A DNA stretch of 64,000 bases from Thermaerobacter sp. FW80 (lineage in GTDB: Bacteria; Bacillota; Sulfobacillia; Thermaerobacterales; Thermaerobacteraceae): positions 124,001 to 188,000 of the forward strand of contig NZ_CP037895.1 in NCBI RefSeq assembly GCF_004634385.1, written 5' to 3'. Both the position numbers and the translations under genes were made by a program. Below are positions 28,385-36,299 of this stretch, piece by piece (the first letter of the stretch is position 1; each line of letters begins with the position of its first letter). The notes beneath the pieces are model-generated. The model was not told where the DNA came from, did no database searches, and saw only the letters and a program-made list of their open reading frames with translations.

Positions 28385-29539
28385 TTAGGTCACCGTCTGG
28401 GGCCGCTCCGTGAGCCGGGCGGGTTCCACCGGCACCGGCCGGCCCTCTAGGTCCAGCACGGGGCTTGACTCCTCGAACCAGCTGGCGGGCGCCGCGTGGC
28501 CCCAGAAGGTGCCCCGCCGCGGGTCGTTGACGCTCCAGCGGATGGGCTCGAAGTCGGGATCGCCGGTGTAGTAGTCGCAGGTGTAGAGCTCGATGCGGTG
28601 GCCGTCGGGGTCCCGCAGGTACACGAAGAAGGCGTTGCTCAGCCCGTGCCGCCCAGGCCCCCGCTCGATGGCCGCCGCCAGCCCCGCCGCGGCCACGATG
28701 TCGCAGGCCCGCAGCACGCTCTGGGTGTCGCTGACCCAGAACCCCAGGTGGTGGAGCCGGGGCCCGTCGCCGTTCATCAGCGCCACGTCGTGGACGTTGG
28801 GCTTGCGGTACATCCAGGCCGCCCAGAGCCTCTCGCCCGGCCCTGGCGGGTCCGTGGCGGTGTACTCCGAGCAGCGGAAGCCCAGGGCCCTGTAGTGGTC
28901 GAAGGCCGCCGCCACGTCGGGCACGTGCAGGTTGAAGTGGTCGAGGCGCAGGATGTGGGCGCCGCGGTAACGGTCGAACCGCTGCAGCAGGCGTTCCGCC
29001 CGCTCCATGCGGCAGAAGAACTCCACGGGAAAGCCCAGGGGGTCCTGGACCCGCAGGGCGCGGCCCTGGCCGGGTTCGTCCCCGGCTTTGAGCCAGAGCA
29101 CGGGACACCCCCGGGACTGGAAGAACGCGGCCAGCCGGTCCAGGTCGTCCTCGTCCGCCACCCGGTACGCCAGGTGAGCGACGGCGGGCAGGGAGCGGCC
29201 CTGAGCCGTTGCGGGCCCCGATCCAGGCTCGAACCGGTCCGCCTCCGATGGAAACCCCTGGCTGTCCGGGACCGATCCGGGCGCCTCCGGGTGCGGACCG
29301 GGCCCAGGCCCCCAGCGAGCCGGTCCGCCAGCCGCCGGGAGCCGCCGCAGCACCAGGCTGTGGTGGACCTGTTCCTCGTAGCCCCGGAGGTACAGGGCGC
29401 CGGGTTCCTCCGCCGTCACCACGAACCCCAGCAGGTCGACGTAGAACCGGCGGGATGCCTCGAGATCCGAGACCAGGAGCTCGGCGTGGGCCGCCCGCAC
29501 GATGTCGAACGGCGGCCGCTGCCACCGCATGTCGACCAT
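28385..29539 (-). CDS. hpaD: 3,4-dihydroxyphenylacetate 2,3-dioxygenase (extradiol, VOC fold)
   Basis: 384 aa. It opens homoprotocatechuate next to the diol. Two VOC repeats are visible. The C-terminal one has the metal ligands: His in LRLDHFNLHVPD, His in RLHHLGFWV and Glu in DPDGHRIELYTCDYYTGDPDFEPIRW, which is also the substrate-specific tail of this enzyme. A Pro/Gly-rich insert (about residues 68-110) lengthens the N-terminal domain beyond the usual ~320-365 aa. GTGAGGGGGG precedes ATG 29539. It is the last gene of the hpa operon, 13 bases after hpaB. Confidence 0.88.
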   Translation of the reverse strand: MVDMRWQRPPFDIVRAAHAELLVSDLEASRRFYVDLLGFVVTAEEPGALYLRGYEEQVHHSLVLRRLPAAGGPARWGPGPGPHPEAPGSVPDSQGFPSEADRFEPGSGPATAQGRSLPAVAHLAYRVADEDDLDRLAAFFQSRGCPVLWLKAGDEPGQGRALRVQDPLGFPVEFFCRMERAERLLQRFDRYRGAHILRLDHFNLHVPDVAAAFDHYRALGFRCSEYTATDPPGPGERLWAAWMYRKPNVHDVALMNGDGPRLHHLGFWVSDTQSVLRACDIVAAAGLAAAIERGPGRHGLSNAFFVYLRDPDGHRIELYTCDYYTGDPDFEPIRWSVNDPRRGTFWGHAAPASWFEESSPVLDLEGRPVPVEPARLTERPQTVT

Positions 29540-29552
29540 CCCCGGGCCCCCC

Positions 29553-31073
29553 TCACAGACCCGCCGCGGCGGCACCGGATGCCGGCCCGGCTTCCGGCCG
29601 CGTCGCCCCGCCGGCGGTGGCCGGTTCTTCCGTCAGGAACCGCCGCACCCGCTCCTTGAAGGGCTCCCGGTCGTAGCTCGCCACCAGCGCCCCCGCCATC
29701 CGCACCGGGTCGCCGAAGAAGAAGTACTCGTACAGCGCCTGCCGCCCGGCGAAGGCGGAGAGGGCCGCATCCCATGCCAGGCGGAAGAGCCGCACCCGCT
29801 CCACCCCGTCCAGGGTCGCCGCCTGCAGGTAGCGCTCCACGTCGGCCCGCCCCGGCCCGAACACGTCGCCCTCGGTGGGCAGGGCCATGAGCCCGCTGGC
29901 CCCCAGCTGCCGGAGGATCTCCACGAACCGCTGGTACACCTTGGGGAACCAGTTGCGGCCGGCGTTCAGCGGCCCCCACGCTGGCGTCATCACCCCCCAC
30001 CGGTTGGGCGCCGCGTCGACCTCCGCCGCCCGCAGCAGGCTGGCCAGGATCTCCCGGGCGACGATGATCTCCGCCACCTTCTCCTGCACGTGCTGGAACC
30101 GCTCGATCTGGATGGCGTCGGTGAGCAGCGACACGACCCCCAGGATGAACTCCGTCTTGGCCAGGTTCTTCACCATCACCTGGTGGGTCATGAAGGCGGT
30201 GGCCGACGTCTCCGCATAGAGGCCGTTGCAGAGCTCCGGGTGGCCGATCATGAAGCACCGCTCGTAGGGCACCAGCACGTCGTCGAAGATCACGATGGCG
30301 TCGATCTCGTCGAAGCGGGACCCGAGCGGGTGGTCGAACCGGCTGCGCCCGTAGTCGAAGCTCTCGCGGCAGAGGAAGCGCAGTCCCGGCGTGTCGCAGG
30401 GGATGGCGAAGGCGTAGGAGTAGGGCTCGTCCTCCGGCGTCGCCTTGAGCAGGGTCGAGGGGAAGACCATGATCTCGTCGGCGATGGGGCCCAGGGTCGC
30501 CAGCATCCGGGCGCCGCGGATCACGATCCCGCGGTCGGTGTGCTTGACGATCCGCGCCGCCAGGTAGGGGTCCTTCTGCCCCGCCGGCCCCGCCGCGCGG
30601 TTGGCCTGGGGGTTGATCAGCGTGTGAGTGAGGAGCAGGTCGTTCTCCCGGATGTACTCGTAATAGCGCCGGATGTTCTCCGCGAAAGCGGGGTCCGCCT
30701 GGGCGAACCACGCCGCCGCCCCCGCCATGGCGACGATGGCCCCGCTGAGGTAGTCGCCCGTCCGGCCCAGCATCCCGCCGCTGTAGTCGGCCCAGACCTG
30801 CATAAAGGCTCGCCGGCGGGCCAGGTCGTCACGGGTGCGCGGCATGAGGAAATGCACCCCCACCGGCTCGCCGGTGGTGGGCGACGGGTAGGTCATGATG
30901 TCCCGAAGCTCCGGCCGGTGTTGGAGGTCGTAGAGGGCGGCGAAGGTCCGCACCAGGTTGCGGAAGGCCGGGTGCTCGGCGATGCGGCCCGTCACCCGCT
31001 CCCCGTGGATGAGCACGTCGCGTCGGGAGGCGTTGAGCGCCTCCACGTAGGCACGGCCGTCCCGTGCCGGCAT
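29553..31073 (-). CDS. hpaB: 4-hydroxyphenylacetate 3-monooxygenase, oxygenase component
   Basis: 506 aa FADH2-dependent hydroxylase. It makes homoprotocatechuate from 4-hydroxyphenylacetate using reduced flavin from a separate reductase (HpaC), which is not in this window. Recognisable parts: MPARDGRAYVEALNASRRDV, HFLMPRTRDDLARRR, NDLLLTHTLINPQ, GPIADEIMVFPS, FDDVLVPYERCF and the C-terminal FFFGDPVRMAGAL. Length fits the family (about 480-520). GAGGAGGGGGAAC precedes ATG 31073. Confidence 0.9.
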   Translation of the reverse strand: MPARDGRAYVEALNASRRDVLIHGERVTGRIAEHPAFRNLVRTFAALYDLQHRPELRDIMTYPSPTTGEPVGVHFLMPRTRDDLARRRAFMQVWADYSGGMLGRTGDYLSGAIVAMAGAAAWFAQADPAFAENIRRYYEYIRENDLLLTHTLINPQANRAAGPAGQKDPYLAARIVKHTDRGIVIRGARMLATLGPIADEIMVFPSTLLKATPEDEPYSYAFAIPCDTPGLRFLCRESFDYGRSRFDHPLGSRFDEIDAIVIFDDVLVPYERCFMIGHPELCNGLYAETSATAFMTHQVMVKNLAKTEFILGVVSLLTDAIQIERFQHVQEKVAEIIVAREILASLLRAAEVDAAPNRWGVMTPAWGPLNAGRNWFPKVYQRFVEILRQLGASGLMALPTEGDVFGPGRADVERYLQAATLDGVERVRLFRLAWDAALSAFAGRQALYEYFFFGDPVRMAGALVASYDREPFKERVRRFLTEEPATAGGATRPEAGPASGAAAAGL

Positions 31074-31377
31074 GTTCCCCCTCCTCGCGTGCGTCGCCGC
31101 TCGGTCCGGCGGCCGGCTGCCTGCCGCCCCGCCAGGCCTGGTTCTTCCGGACGAACCGGCCCCAGCCCGGCTCGCCCTGTGCACCACCCATCCCGCTCGC
31201 CCTGCGAAGCACCCTGGGCGCCGGGTTGGCATACCCGAAAGCACCCCGGCCGGCGTCCCCTGTGCCCACGGCCGCATACGGCATCGCCATCGGCGGCACC
31301 GCCTGCGGGACCGGGGCCGCGGCGCGGCGGACTGGCGCGGGCTCGGTGGCGCTCACCGGCCCGCCCAGCCAGCCGGT
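31074..31377. other. 304-bp spacer inside the hpa operon
   Basis: No gene is evident. At 31140-31157 the genome's frequent motif occurs as a head-to-head pair, GGTTCTTCC then GGACGAACC, making an 18-bp near-palindrome. A transcript processing site or attenuator is possible but nothing else supports it. Confidence 0.5.
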
Positions 31378-32928
31378 TCATCCCGCACCGAAGCGCGGGA
31401 TCGGGTGCTCCCCCAGGGCCACGTGGATCACCTGCCGCTCGCAGTAGAACTCGAAGCTGTAGTCGCCGCCCTCCCGGCCGATGCCGCTGTCCTTCATCCC
31501 GCCGAAGGGCGTCCGCAGGTCGCGCACGTTCTGGGAATTGAGCCACACCATGCCGGCGTCGATGGCCTGGCCGACCCGGTGGGCTCGCCCCACGTCCCGG
31601 GTCCAGACGTAGGCCGCCAGCCCGTAGCGGACGGCGTTGGCCAGGCGGACCGCCTCGTCCTCCGTGCGGAAGGGCGTCGCGACCACCACCGGCCCGAAGA
31701 TCTCCTCCTGGAACACCCGCATGCCCGGCCGGGCGCCAGCGAAGACCGTCGCCTCGAGGTAGTTGCCCCCCGCGAGCTCCGGCGGGAGCCCGGGTGGCCG
31801 CCGCCCGCCGGTGAGAAGCTCCGCCCCCTCGGCCCGCCCGGCCTCCACGTATCCCATCACCCGCCGCCAGTGCTCCGGGTGGATGAGCGGCCCCAGCTCC
31901 GTGCGCGGGTCGGCCGGGTCGCCGATGCGGATCCGAGCCGCCCGCCGGGCCACGGCCTCGACCACGTCGCGGTAGACCGGTTCTTCCACCAGGAGCCGCG
32001 ACCCCGCCGTGCACCGCTCGCCGTTGAGGGAGAAGACGCCGAACACCGCGGCGTCCACCGCCCGCTCGAGGTCCGCGTCGGCGAAGATCACCACCGGCGA
32101 CTTGCCGCCCAGCTCGAAGGAGTACCGCTTGAGGGTGGCGGCCCCGTTGGCCATGATCGCCTTGCCCGTCGTGGTCTCGCCGGTGAAGGAGATCAGGTTG
32201 ACCGCCGGGTGGGCCACCAGGCTGGCCCCGGCCGGCTCGCCGAAGCCGTGGACCACGTTGAACACACCCTCCGGCAGCCCCGCCTCCGCCACGATCTCCG
32301 CCAGCAGGTGGGCGGAGAGGGGCGCCCACTCGGCGGGCTTGAGCACGCAGGTGTTCCCCGCCGCCAGGCAGGGCGCCACCTTCCAGGTCGCCAGCATGAA
32401 GGGGGTGTTCCACGGGGTGATCAGACCCGCCACCCCGACGGGCTTGTGGACCACGTAGTTGACGAACCGGTCGCCCACCTGCCAGACGTGACCGCCCAGG
32501 TCCTGGATCCGCCGGGCGAAGAAGCGGAAGTTCTCCGCCGCCCGGGTCGCCTGCCCCCGCGCCTGGCTGATGGGCATGCCCGTGTCCAGCACCTCCACCC
32601 GGGCGATGGCCTCGCTGCGGGCTTCGATGCGGTCGGCGATGCGCTCCAGGTACCGGGCCCGCTCCGCCGGCAGCATCCGCGGCCACGGCCCCTCGTCGAA
32701 GGCTCGCCGGGCCGCCTGCACCGCCGCGTCGACGTCGTCCGGGCTGCCCTCCGCCACCTCCGCCAGAGGCCGGTTGGTGGCAGGGTTCAGGGTGGTGAAG
32801 AACCGGCCTTCCTTCCCCGGGACGAACCGACCGCCGATGAAGTGCAGCGCCTGCCGGGGGACGGCGGCCGCCGGCGTGCCCGCGCCTTGCCCCTGTTGGT
32901 GGACCGCCTCTCCCATCGCTCCGCCCAT
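31378..32928 (-). CDS. hpaE: 5-carboxymethyl-2-hydroxymuconate semialdehyde dehydrogenase
   Basis: 516 aa aldehyde dehydrogenase. It oxidises the extradiol ring-cleavage product of homoprotocatechuate. Landmarks are ITPWNTPFMLATWKVAPCLAAGNTCVLKPAEW, FTGETTTGKAIM, SFELGGKSPVVIFADAD and the catalytic Cys in SLNGERCTAGSRLL. The NSQNVRDLRTPFGGMKDSGIGREGG end is characteristic of HpaE/HpcC. Two ATG codons (32928 and 32916) compete as start. Assignment is supported by hpaB and hpaD alongside. Confidence 0.9.
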   Translation of the reverse strand: MGGAMGEAVHQQGQGAGTPAAAVPRQALHFIGGRFVPGKEGRFFTTLNPATNRPLAEVAEGSPDDVDAAVQAARRAFDEGPWPRMLPAERARYLERIADRIEARSEAIARVEVLDTGMPISQARGQATRAAENFRFFARRIQDLGGHVWQVGDRFVNYVVHKPVGVAGLITPWNTPFMLATWKVAPCLAAGNTCVLKPAEWAPLSAHLLAEIVAEAGLPEGVFNVVHGFGEPAGASLVAHPAVNLISFTGETTTGKAIMANGAATLKRYSFELGGKSPVVIFADADLERAVDAAVFGVFSLNGERCTAGSRLLVEEPVYRDVVEAVARRAARIRIGDPADPRTELGPLIHPEHWRRVMGYVEAGRAEGAELLTGGRRPPGLPPELAGGNYLEATVFAGARPGMRVFQEEIFGPVVVATPFRTEDEAVRLANAVRYGLAAYVWTRDVGRAHRVGQAIDAGMVWLNSQNVRDLRTPFGGMKDSGIGREGGDYSFEFYCERQVIHVALGEHPIPRFGAG

Positions 32929-33125
32929 GACCTCACGCTCCCATCGGCCATCCCCGCAACCGCCGCCCGGTCGCCTCGATCACTGGCCATGGCCGAGGGC
33001 GACCATCCGTACGACGCAACGGGCCATGGCCACCGCCCAACGGCCGTCCGCTTGACCCGGCCGGACCCCATCGCCCCGCGGTAACCCACCCTCAAACGGT
33101 CTCGGGTCACGCAACCGGCCTCGGG

Positions 33126-33944
33126 TCACGGCCCGGTGGGCGGCGTCCCCACGGGTCCGGCCCGCGGCCCGGTGTCTAGCCCGCTGCGCGGCCCGCCGGA
33201 CGCCGGTTCCTCCACCACCGGGTTCTCCAGCGCCCCCAACCCGTCGATCTCCAGCCGCATCACGTCGCCCGGTCGGACCGGGCTGATGCCCTTGGGCGTT
33301 CCGGTCAGGATCACGTCGCCGGGCTCCAGGGTCATGAACTCGCTGAGGTACGCCACCAGCTCCGGCACCCGGCGCAGCATCTGGGAGGTGTGCCCCTGCT
33401 GCCGCAGCTCCCCGTTGACGTACACCCGCATCCCCAGCGCGTGGGGGTCGGCGATCTCCCCCTCCACGAGATAGGGCCCCAGGGGACAGAAGGTGTCCCA
33501 GCCCTTCGCCTTGACCGGCGGCCGGTAGACGTTGGTGATGAAGTCCCGCACCGTCACGTCGTTGGCGATGGTGTAACCGCCCACCACGTCGTAGGCCCGT
33601 TCGGGCGCCACCCGCCGGCACCGCCGGCCGATGACCACCGCCAGTTCGATCTCGTAGTGGACGAACCCGGCCCCCGCCGGCACCACCACGGGCGCCCGGT
33701 GACCCACCCAGGTGTTGGGCGGCTTGAAGAAGAGGGCCGGTTCGTCCGGCACGGAAAGCGACAGCTCGGCGGCGTGGTCGGCGTAGTTCAGGGCCAAGCC
33801 GATCACCTTGCGGGGCTCGACGGGTGGCAGGAAGCTCACCGCGTCCTCCAGGTGGGGGCGGCCGGCCTCGTCGACCAGGATGCCGGGCTCGGCCAGGTAT
33901 CCCTCGTGGTAGCGGCCGGCAGCGAGGAAACGGGCCCGCTTCAT
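33126..33944 (-). CDS. Fumarylacetoacetate-hydrolase family protein (HpaG/HpcE-like decarboxylase-isomerase)
   Basis: 272 aa. FAH fold with VIGLALNYADHAAEL, FKPPNTWVGH, the metal-binding HYEIELAVVIGRR, GYTIANDVTVRDF and MTLEPGDVILTGTPKGISPVRPGD. In homoprotocatechuate pathways this family supplies 5-oxopent-3-ene-1,2,5-tricarboxylate decarboxylase and 2-hydroxyhepta-2,4-dienedioate isomerase (HpaG). Only one FAH module is present, whereas E. coli HpcE has two. The ATG overlaps the stop of the aldolase-like gene (ATGA). The last ~30 residues are low-complexity. Confidence 0.82.
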   Translation of the reverse strand: MKRARFLAAGRYHEGYLAEPGILVDEAGRPHLEDAVSFLPPVEPRKVIGLALNYADHAAELSLSVPDEPALFFKPPNTWVGHRAPVVVPAGAGFVHYEIELAVVIGRRCRRVAPERAYDVVGGYTIANDVTVRDFITNVYRPPVKAKGWDTFCPLGPYLVEGEIADPHALGMRVYVNGELRQQGHTSQMLRRVPELVAYLSEFMTLEPGDVILTGTPKGISPVRPGDVMRLEIDGLGALENPVVEEPASGGPRSGLDTGPRAGPVGTPPTGP

Positions 33945-35119
33945 GCCGTCCCGCCTCCCGCCGCCCCGGCGGCGTCCGGCGCGGCGGTCGGCCCGCGCCG
34001 CCCGGAAGCCCCGGCCGCCCCCGGCGCCGGATCGGCCGTCGCACCGGCACGCGGGCCGGCGTCGCCGCGCCCGCTGACCCTGGAGGTCGGCCCCATCCCG
34101 CGGACCGCGATCCCGCTGCCCGCCCCGTCCGGCGAGCCGGTGGCGTCCCCGACCGCGGCGACCGGGCCGCCGGCATCCTCACCGGCGGCAGGTTCCCCGC
34201 CGCGCGGCACCGGCTCGAGCCCGTACGACGCCATGACCTGCCGCAGCCGCTCCTGGTTCGCCGGCGACGGCTCGCACAGCGGCGGCCGGTACACGGGGTG
34301 GATGCGTCCCAGCTGGCCCAGCACCCACTTCACCGGGCCGGGGTTCGTCTCCAGGAACAGGGCCTCGTTCATCGGCAGCAGGTGGTAGTGGAGGTCGATG
34401 GCCTCCCGCCAGCGGCCTGCGGCCACGTGGTCGTAGAGGGCCGCCACCTCCCGCGGCAGCACGTTCGCCGTGGCGCTGAAGTGGCCCACGCCGCCCACGG
34501 CCAGCATGGGGTAGCAGAGCAGCTCGATGCCCGAGTAGACGTGGAAGTCCCGCCCGCAGGCGTGGAGCACCTTGGAGACCTGCTCGAAGTCCTTGTTGGA
34601 CTCCTTGACGCCGATGATGTTGGGGCAATCCCGGCGCAGCCGGGCCATGGTGGCCGGCTCCAGGTTCACCGCCGTCCGCCCGGGGATGTTGTAGAGGATC
34701 AAGGGCAGGTCGACCGCGTCCGCCAGCCGGCGGAAGTAGCGGTACAAGCCCTCCTGGGACGGGCGGTTGTAGTAGGGGACGATCACCAGGGCCGCATCGG
34801 CGCCCAGCTTCGCGGCGAATCGCGTGAGGCGCAGGGTCTCGTCCAGGTTGTTGGTGCCGGTGCCCGGGACGAACGCAACCCTTCCCCGGATGGTGCGGGC
34901 GGCCAGCTCCATCACCTGTTCCCGTTCCTCCAGGGACAGGGCGCTGGGCTCCCCGGTGGTGCCACAGACGGAGATGCCGTGGCTGCCGCTGTCGATCTGC
35001 CACTCGATGAGGTCGACCAGGGCCTTCTCGTCGATGACCCCGTCGGGGCGGAAGGGGGTCACCAGCGGGACGATGGACCCCTTGAGCCGCGCGATGTCCC
35101 GCGGCGCCGTCCTGGCCAT
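33941..35119 (-). CDS. DapA-family aldolase (dihydrodipicolinate synthase/N-acetylneuraminate lyase superfamily)
   Basis: 392 aa. Class I (Schiff-base) aldolase fold: SIVPLVTPFRPDGVID, VCGTTGEPSALSLEER, PYYNRPSQEGLYRYF, ILYNIPGRTAV and the lysine in NIIGVKESNKD near 161. The catalytic part ends near residue 300; the last ~90 residues are a Pro/Ala/Gly-rich tail that normal DapA proteins lack. Since it lies between a GntR gene and hpa genes, it may cleave the C7 dicarboxylate at the end of the pathway, in place of HpaI; lysine biosynthesis is the alternative. GGGGAGG precedes ATG 35119. Confidence 0.78.
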   Translation of the reverse strand: MARTAPRDIARLKGSIVPLVTPFRPDGVIDEKALVDLIEWQIDSGSHGISVCGTTGEPSALSLEEREQVMELAARTIRGRVAFVPGTGTNNLDETLRLTRFAAKLGADAALVIVPYYNRPSQEGLYRYFRRLADAVDLPLILYNIPGRTAVNLEPATMARLRRDCPNIIGVKESNKDFEQVSKVLHACGRDFHVYSGIELLCYPMLAVGGVGHFSATANVLPREVAALYDHVAAGRWREAIDLHYHLLPMNEALFLETNPGPVKWVLGQLGRIHPVYRPPLCEPSPANQERLRQVMASYGLEPVPRGGEPAAGEDAGGPVAAVGDATGSPDGAGSGIAVRGMGPTSRVSGRGDAGPRAGATADPAPGAAGASGRRGPTAAPDAAGAAGGGTA

Positions 35120-35140
35120 GGTTCCGGCCTCCCCTCTCAA

Positions 35141-35206
35141 GGCGTCCCACGACGCATCCCACTTCCTGCGATAGGCGTCCCACGGCGCATCCCACGTCCT
35201 GCGATC
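35141..35206. repeat. 33-bp tandem repeat, two copies
   Basis: Copies at 35141-35173 and 35174-35206 begin GGCGTCCCACG and end CCTGCGAT, with about three differences. They lie upstream of the DapA-family gene, between it and the GntR gene, and could carry a regulator site or just be a slippage product. Confidence 0.75.
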
Positions 35207-35330
35207 GCGGGCCGGCGGGGCGAACGGCTCCGGATCCGGGAGGGTCGGCCACGACCCGCGAGCGGGACACCGAGCGGGCTTGGCGCGTCATCGCCTGCGC
35301 AGACGGATCCGTCCGGGGCAGGCGGGTCCG

Positions 35331-36005
35331 TCACGAGGCGGGACCACCCGTGGGGACGCCCGCCGGCTCCGGCCGGTTCGTCCGATAGGCGGCGACGGTG
35401 CGCAGCTTGTGCTGCCGGGCGAAGGCTTCGATGGCCTCCGGCTCCGCCCCGGCCCGGATCATCTCCAGCAGCTGGCGATGCTCTTCGATGGACTCCCAGC
35501 CCCGGTGGGGGACGTAGCGGAAGATGGTGCTGCGAATGCGGTCGAGGCGGTCCCACGTCTGGTGCAGGAGCTCGATGAGATAGGGGTTGGGGCATCCGGC
35601 GTAGATGGTGAAGTGGAACCGGCGATTGAGACGGCCGAAGGCCATGACGTCCAGTTCCTCGAGCGCCTCGGCCATGGCCCGGTTGATGGACTCCAGGTGC
35701 TGGAGGTCCACGGCCGCGAGGCGGGGCGCCGCGGCAGCCGTGGCGGCCCCTTCGAGGACGGCCAGGACCTCCATCAGGTGCTCCCATTGGCGGGGGTCGG
35801 CCGGCGCCACCTCGGCCCCGGCATGGGCGCGGTAGACCACCCAGCCCTCGGCCTCGAGGCGACGGATCGCCTCCCGGACGGGCACGGGACTGACCCCCAG
35901 CTCCCGCGCCAGGGCGTCGATCACCAGCCGGTAGCCCGGGCCGTAGGTCCCGTCGAGGATCCGCTGGCGGATGACCTGGTAGGCATGCTCCTGTTTGCTG
36001 CCCAT
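35331..36005 (-). CDS. GntR-family regulator (FadR/FCD subfamily)
   Basis: 224 aa. The N-terminal winged HTH reads YQVIRQRILDGTYGPGYRLVIDALARELGVSPVPVREAIRRLEAEGWVV. The rest is a helical FCD ligand domain with metal-site residues spread through LNRRFHFTIYAGCPNPYLIELLHQTWDR and EEHRQLLEMIRAG. It is upstream of and co-oriented with the hpa genes and probably controls them, responding to a pathway acid. ATG 36005 has GGAGGGG nearby. The open frame continues far upstream, but that part is antisense to gerAA and is not used. Confidence 0.9.
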   Translation of the reverse strand: MGSKQEHAYQVIRQRILDGTYGPGYRLVIDALARELGVSPVPVREAIRRLEAEGWVVYRAHAGAEVAPADPRQWEHLMEVLAVLEGAATAAAAPRLAAVDLQHLESINRAMAEALEELDVMAFGRLNRRFHFTIYAGCPNPYLIELLHQTWDRLDRIRSTIFRYVPHRGWESIEEHRQLLEMIRAGAEPEAIEAFARQHKLRTVAAYRTNRPEPAGVPTGGPAS

Positions 36006-36089
36006 CCCACGGCCCCTCCGTTCGGCCTGGGCGGACCGCCGCCGTCGCGGGTGCCGCAGCCCCGGGGTCGAACCGGCCCGATGGCGTCG

Positions 36090-36120
36090 GATGCTATCTG
36101 AAATCATATAGGATCCACGA
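36090..36120 (-). promoter_or_regulatory. Candidate promoter/operator of the GntR-hpa operon
   Basis: An isolated AT-rich patch lies about 90 bases upstream of the GntR start. On the minus strand it reads ATCCTATATGATTTCAG, offering a TATGAT-like -10 and partial dyad symmetry (GGATnn...nnATCC). No clear -35 was found. Confidence 0.35.
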
Positions 36121-36299
36121 AGTGGCTGCCAACCCCCGCCGCTCGATCGTCCCGCCATCGCTCGCTCCGGGTGGCCGAGCCCGCACCCGCCACGGGCGGT
36201 CCGGACGGCGATCCGACCACGGCGACCCCCGTTGCGATGCCTTCGACCCCGGCGGCAACCCGCTAGGAATGATCCGCGACAGCCCATACTACGCCTGCC

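Noticed and set aside
29502-33084. Long open frames on the plus strand opposite hpaB and hpaE
   Set aside because: They mirror minus-strand genes in very GC-rich DNA, have Arg/Pro/Gly-rich composition and show no domain.
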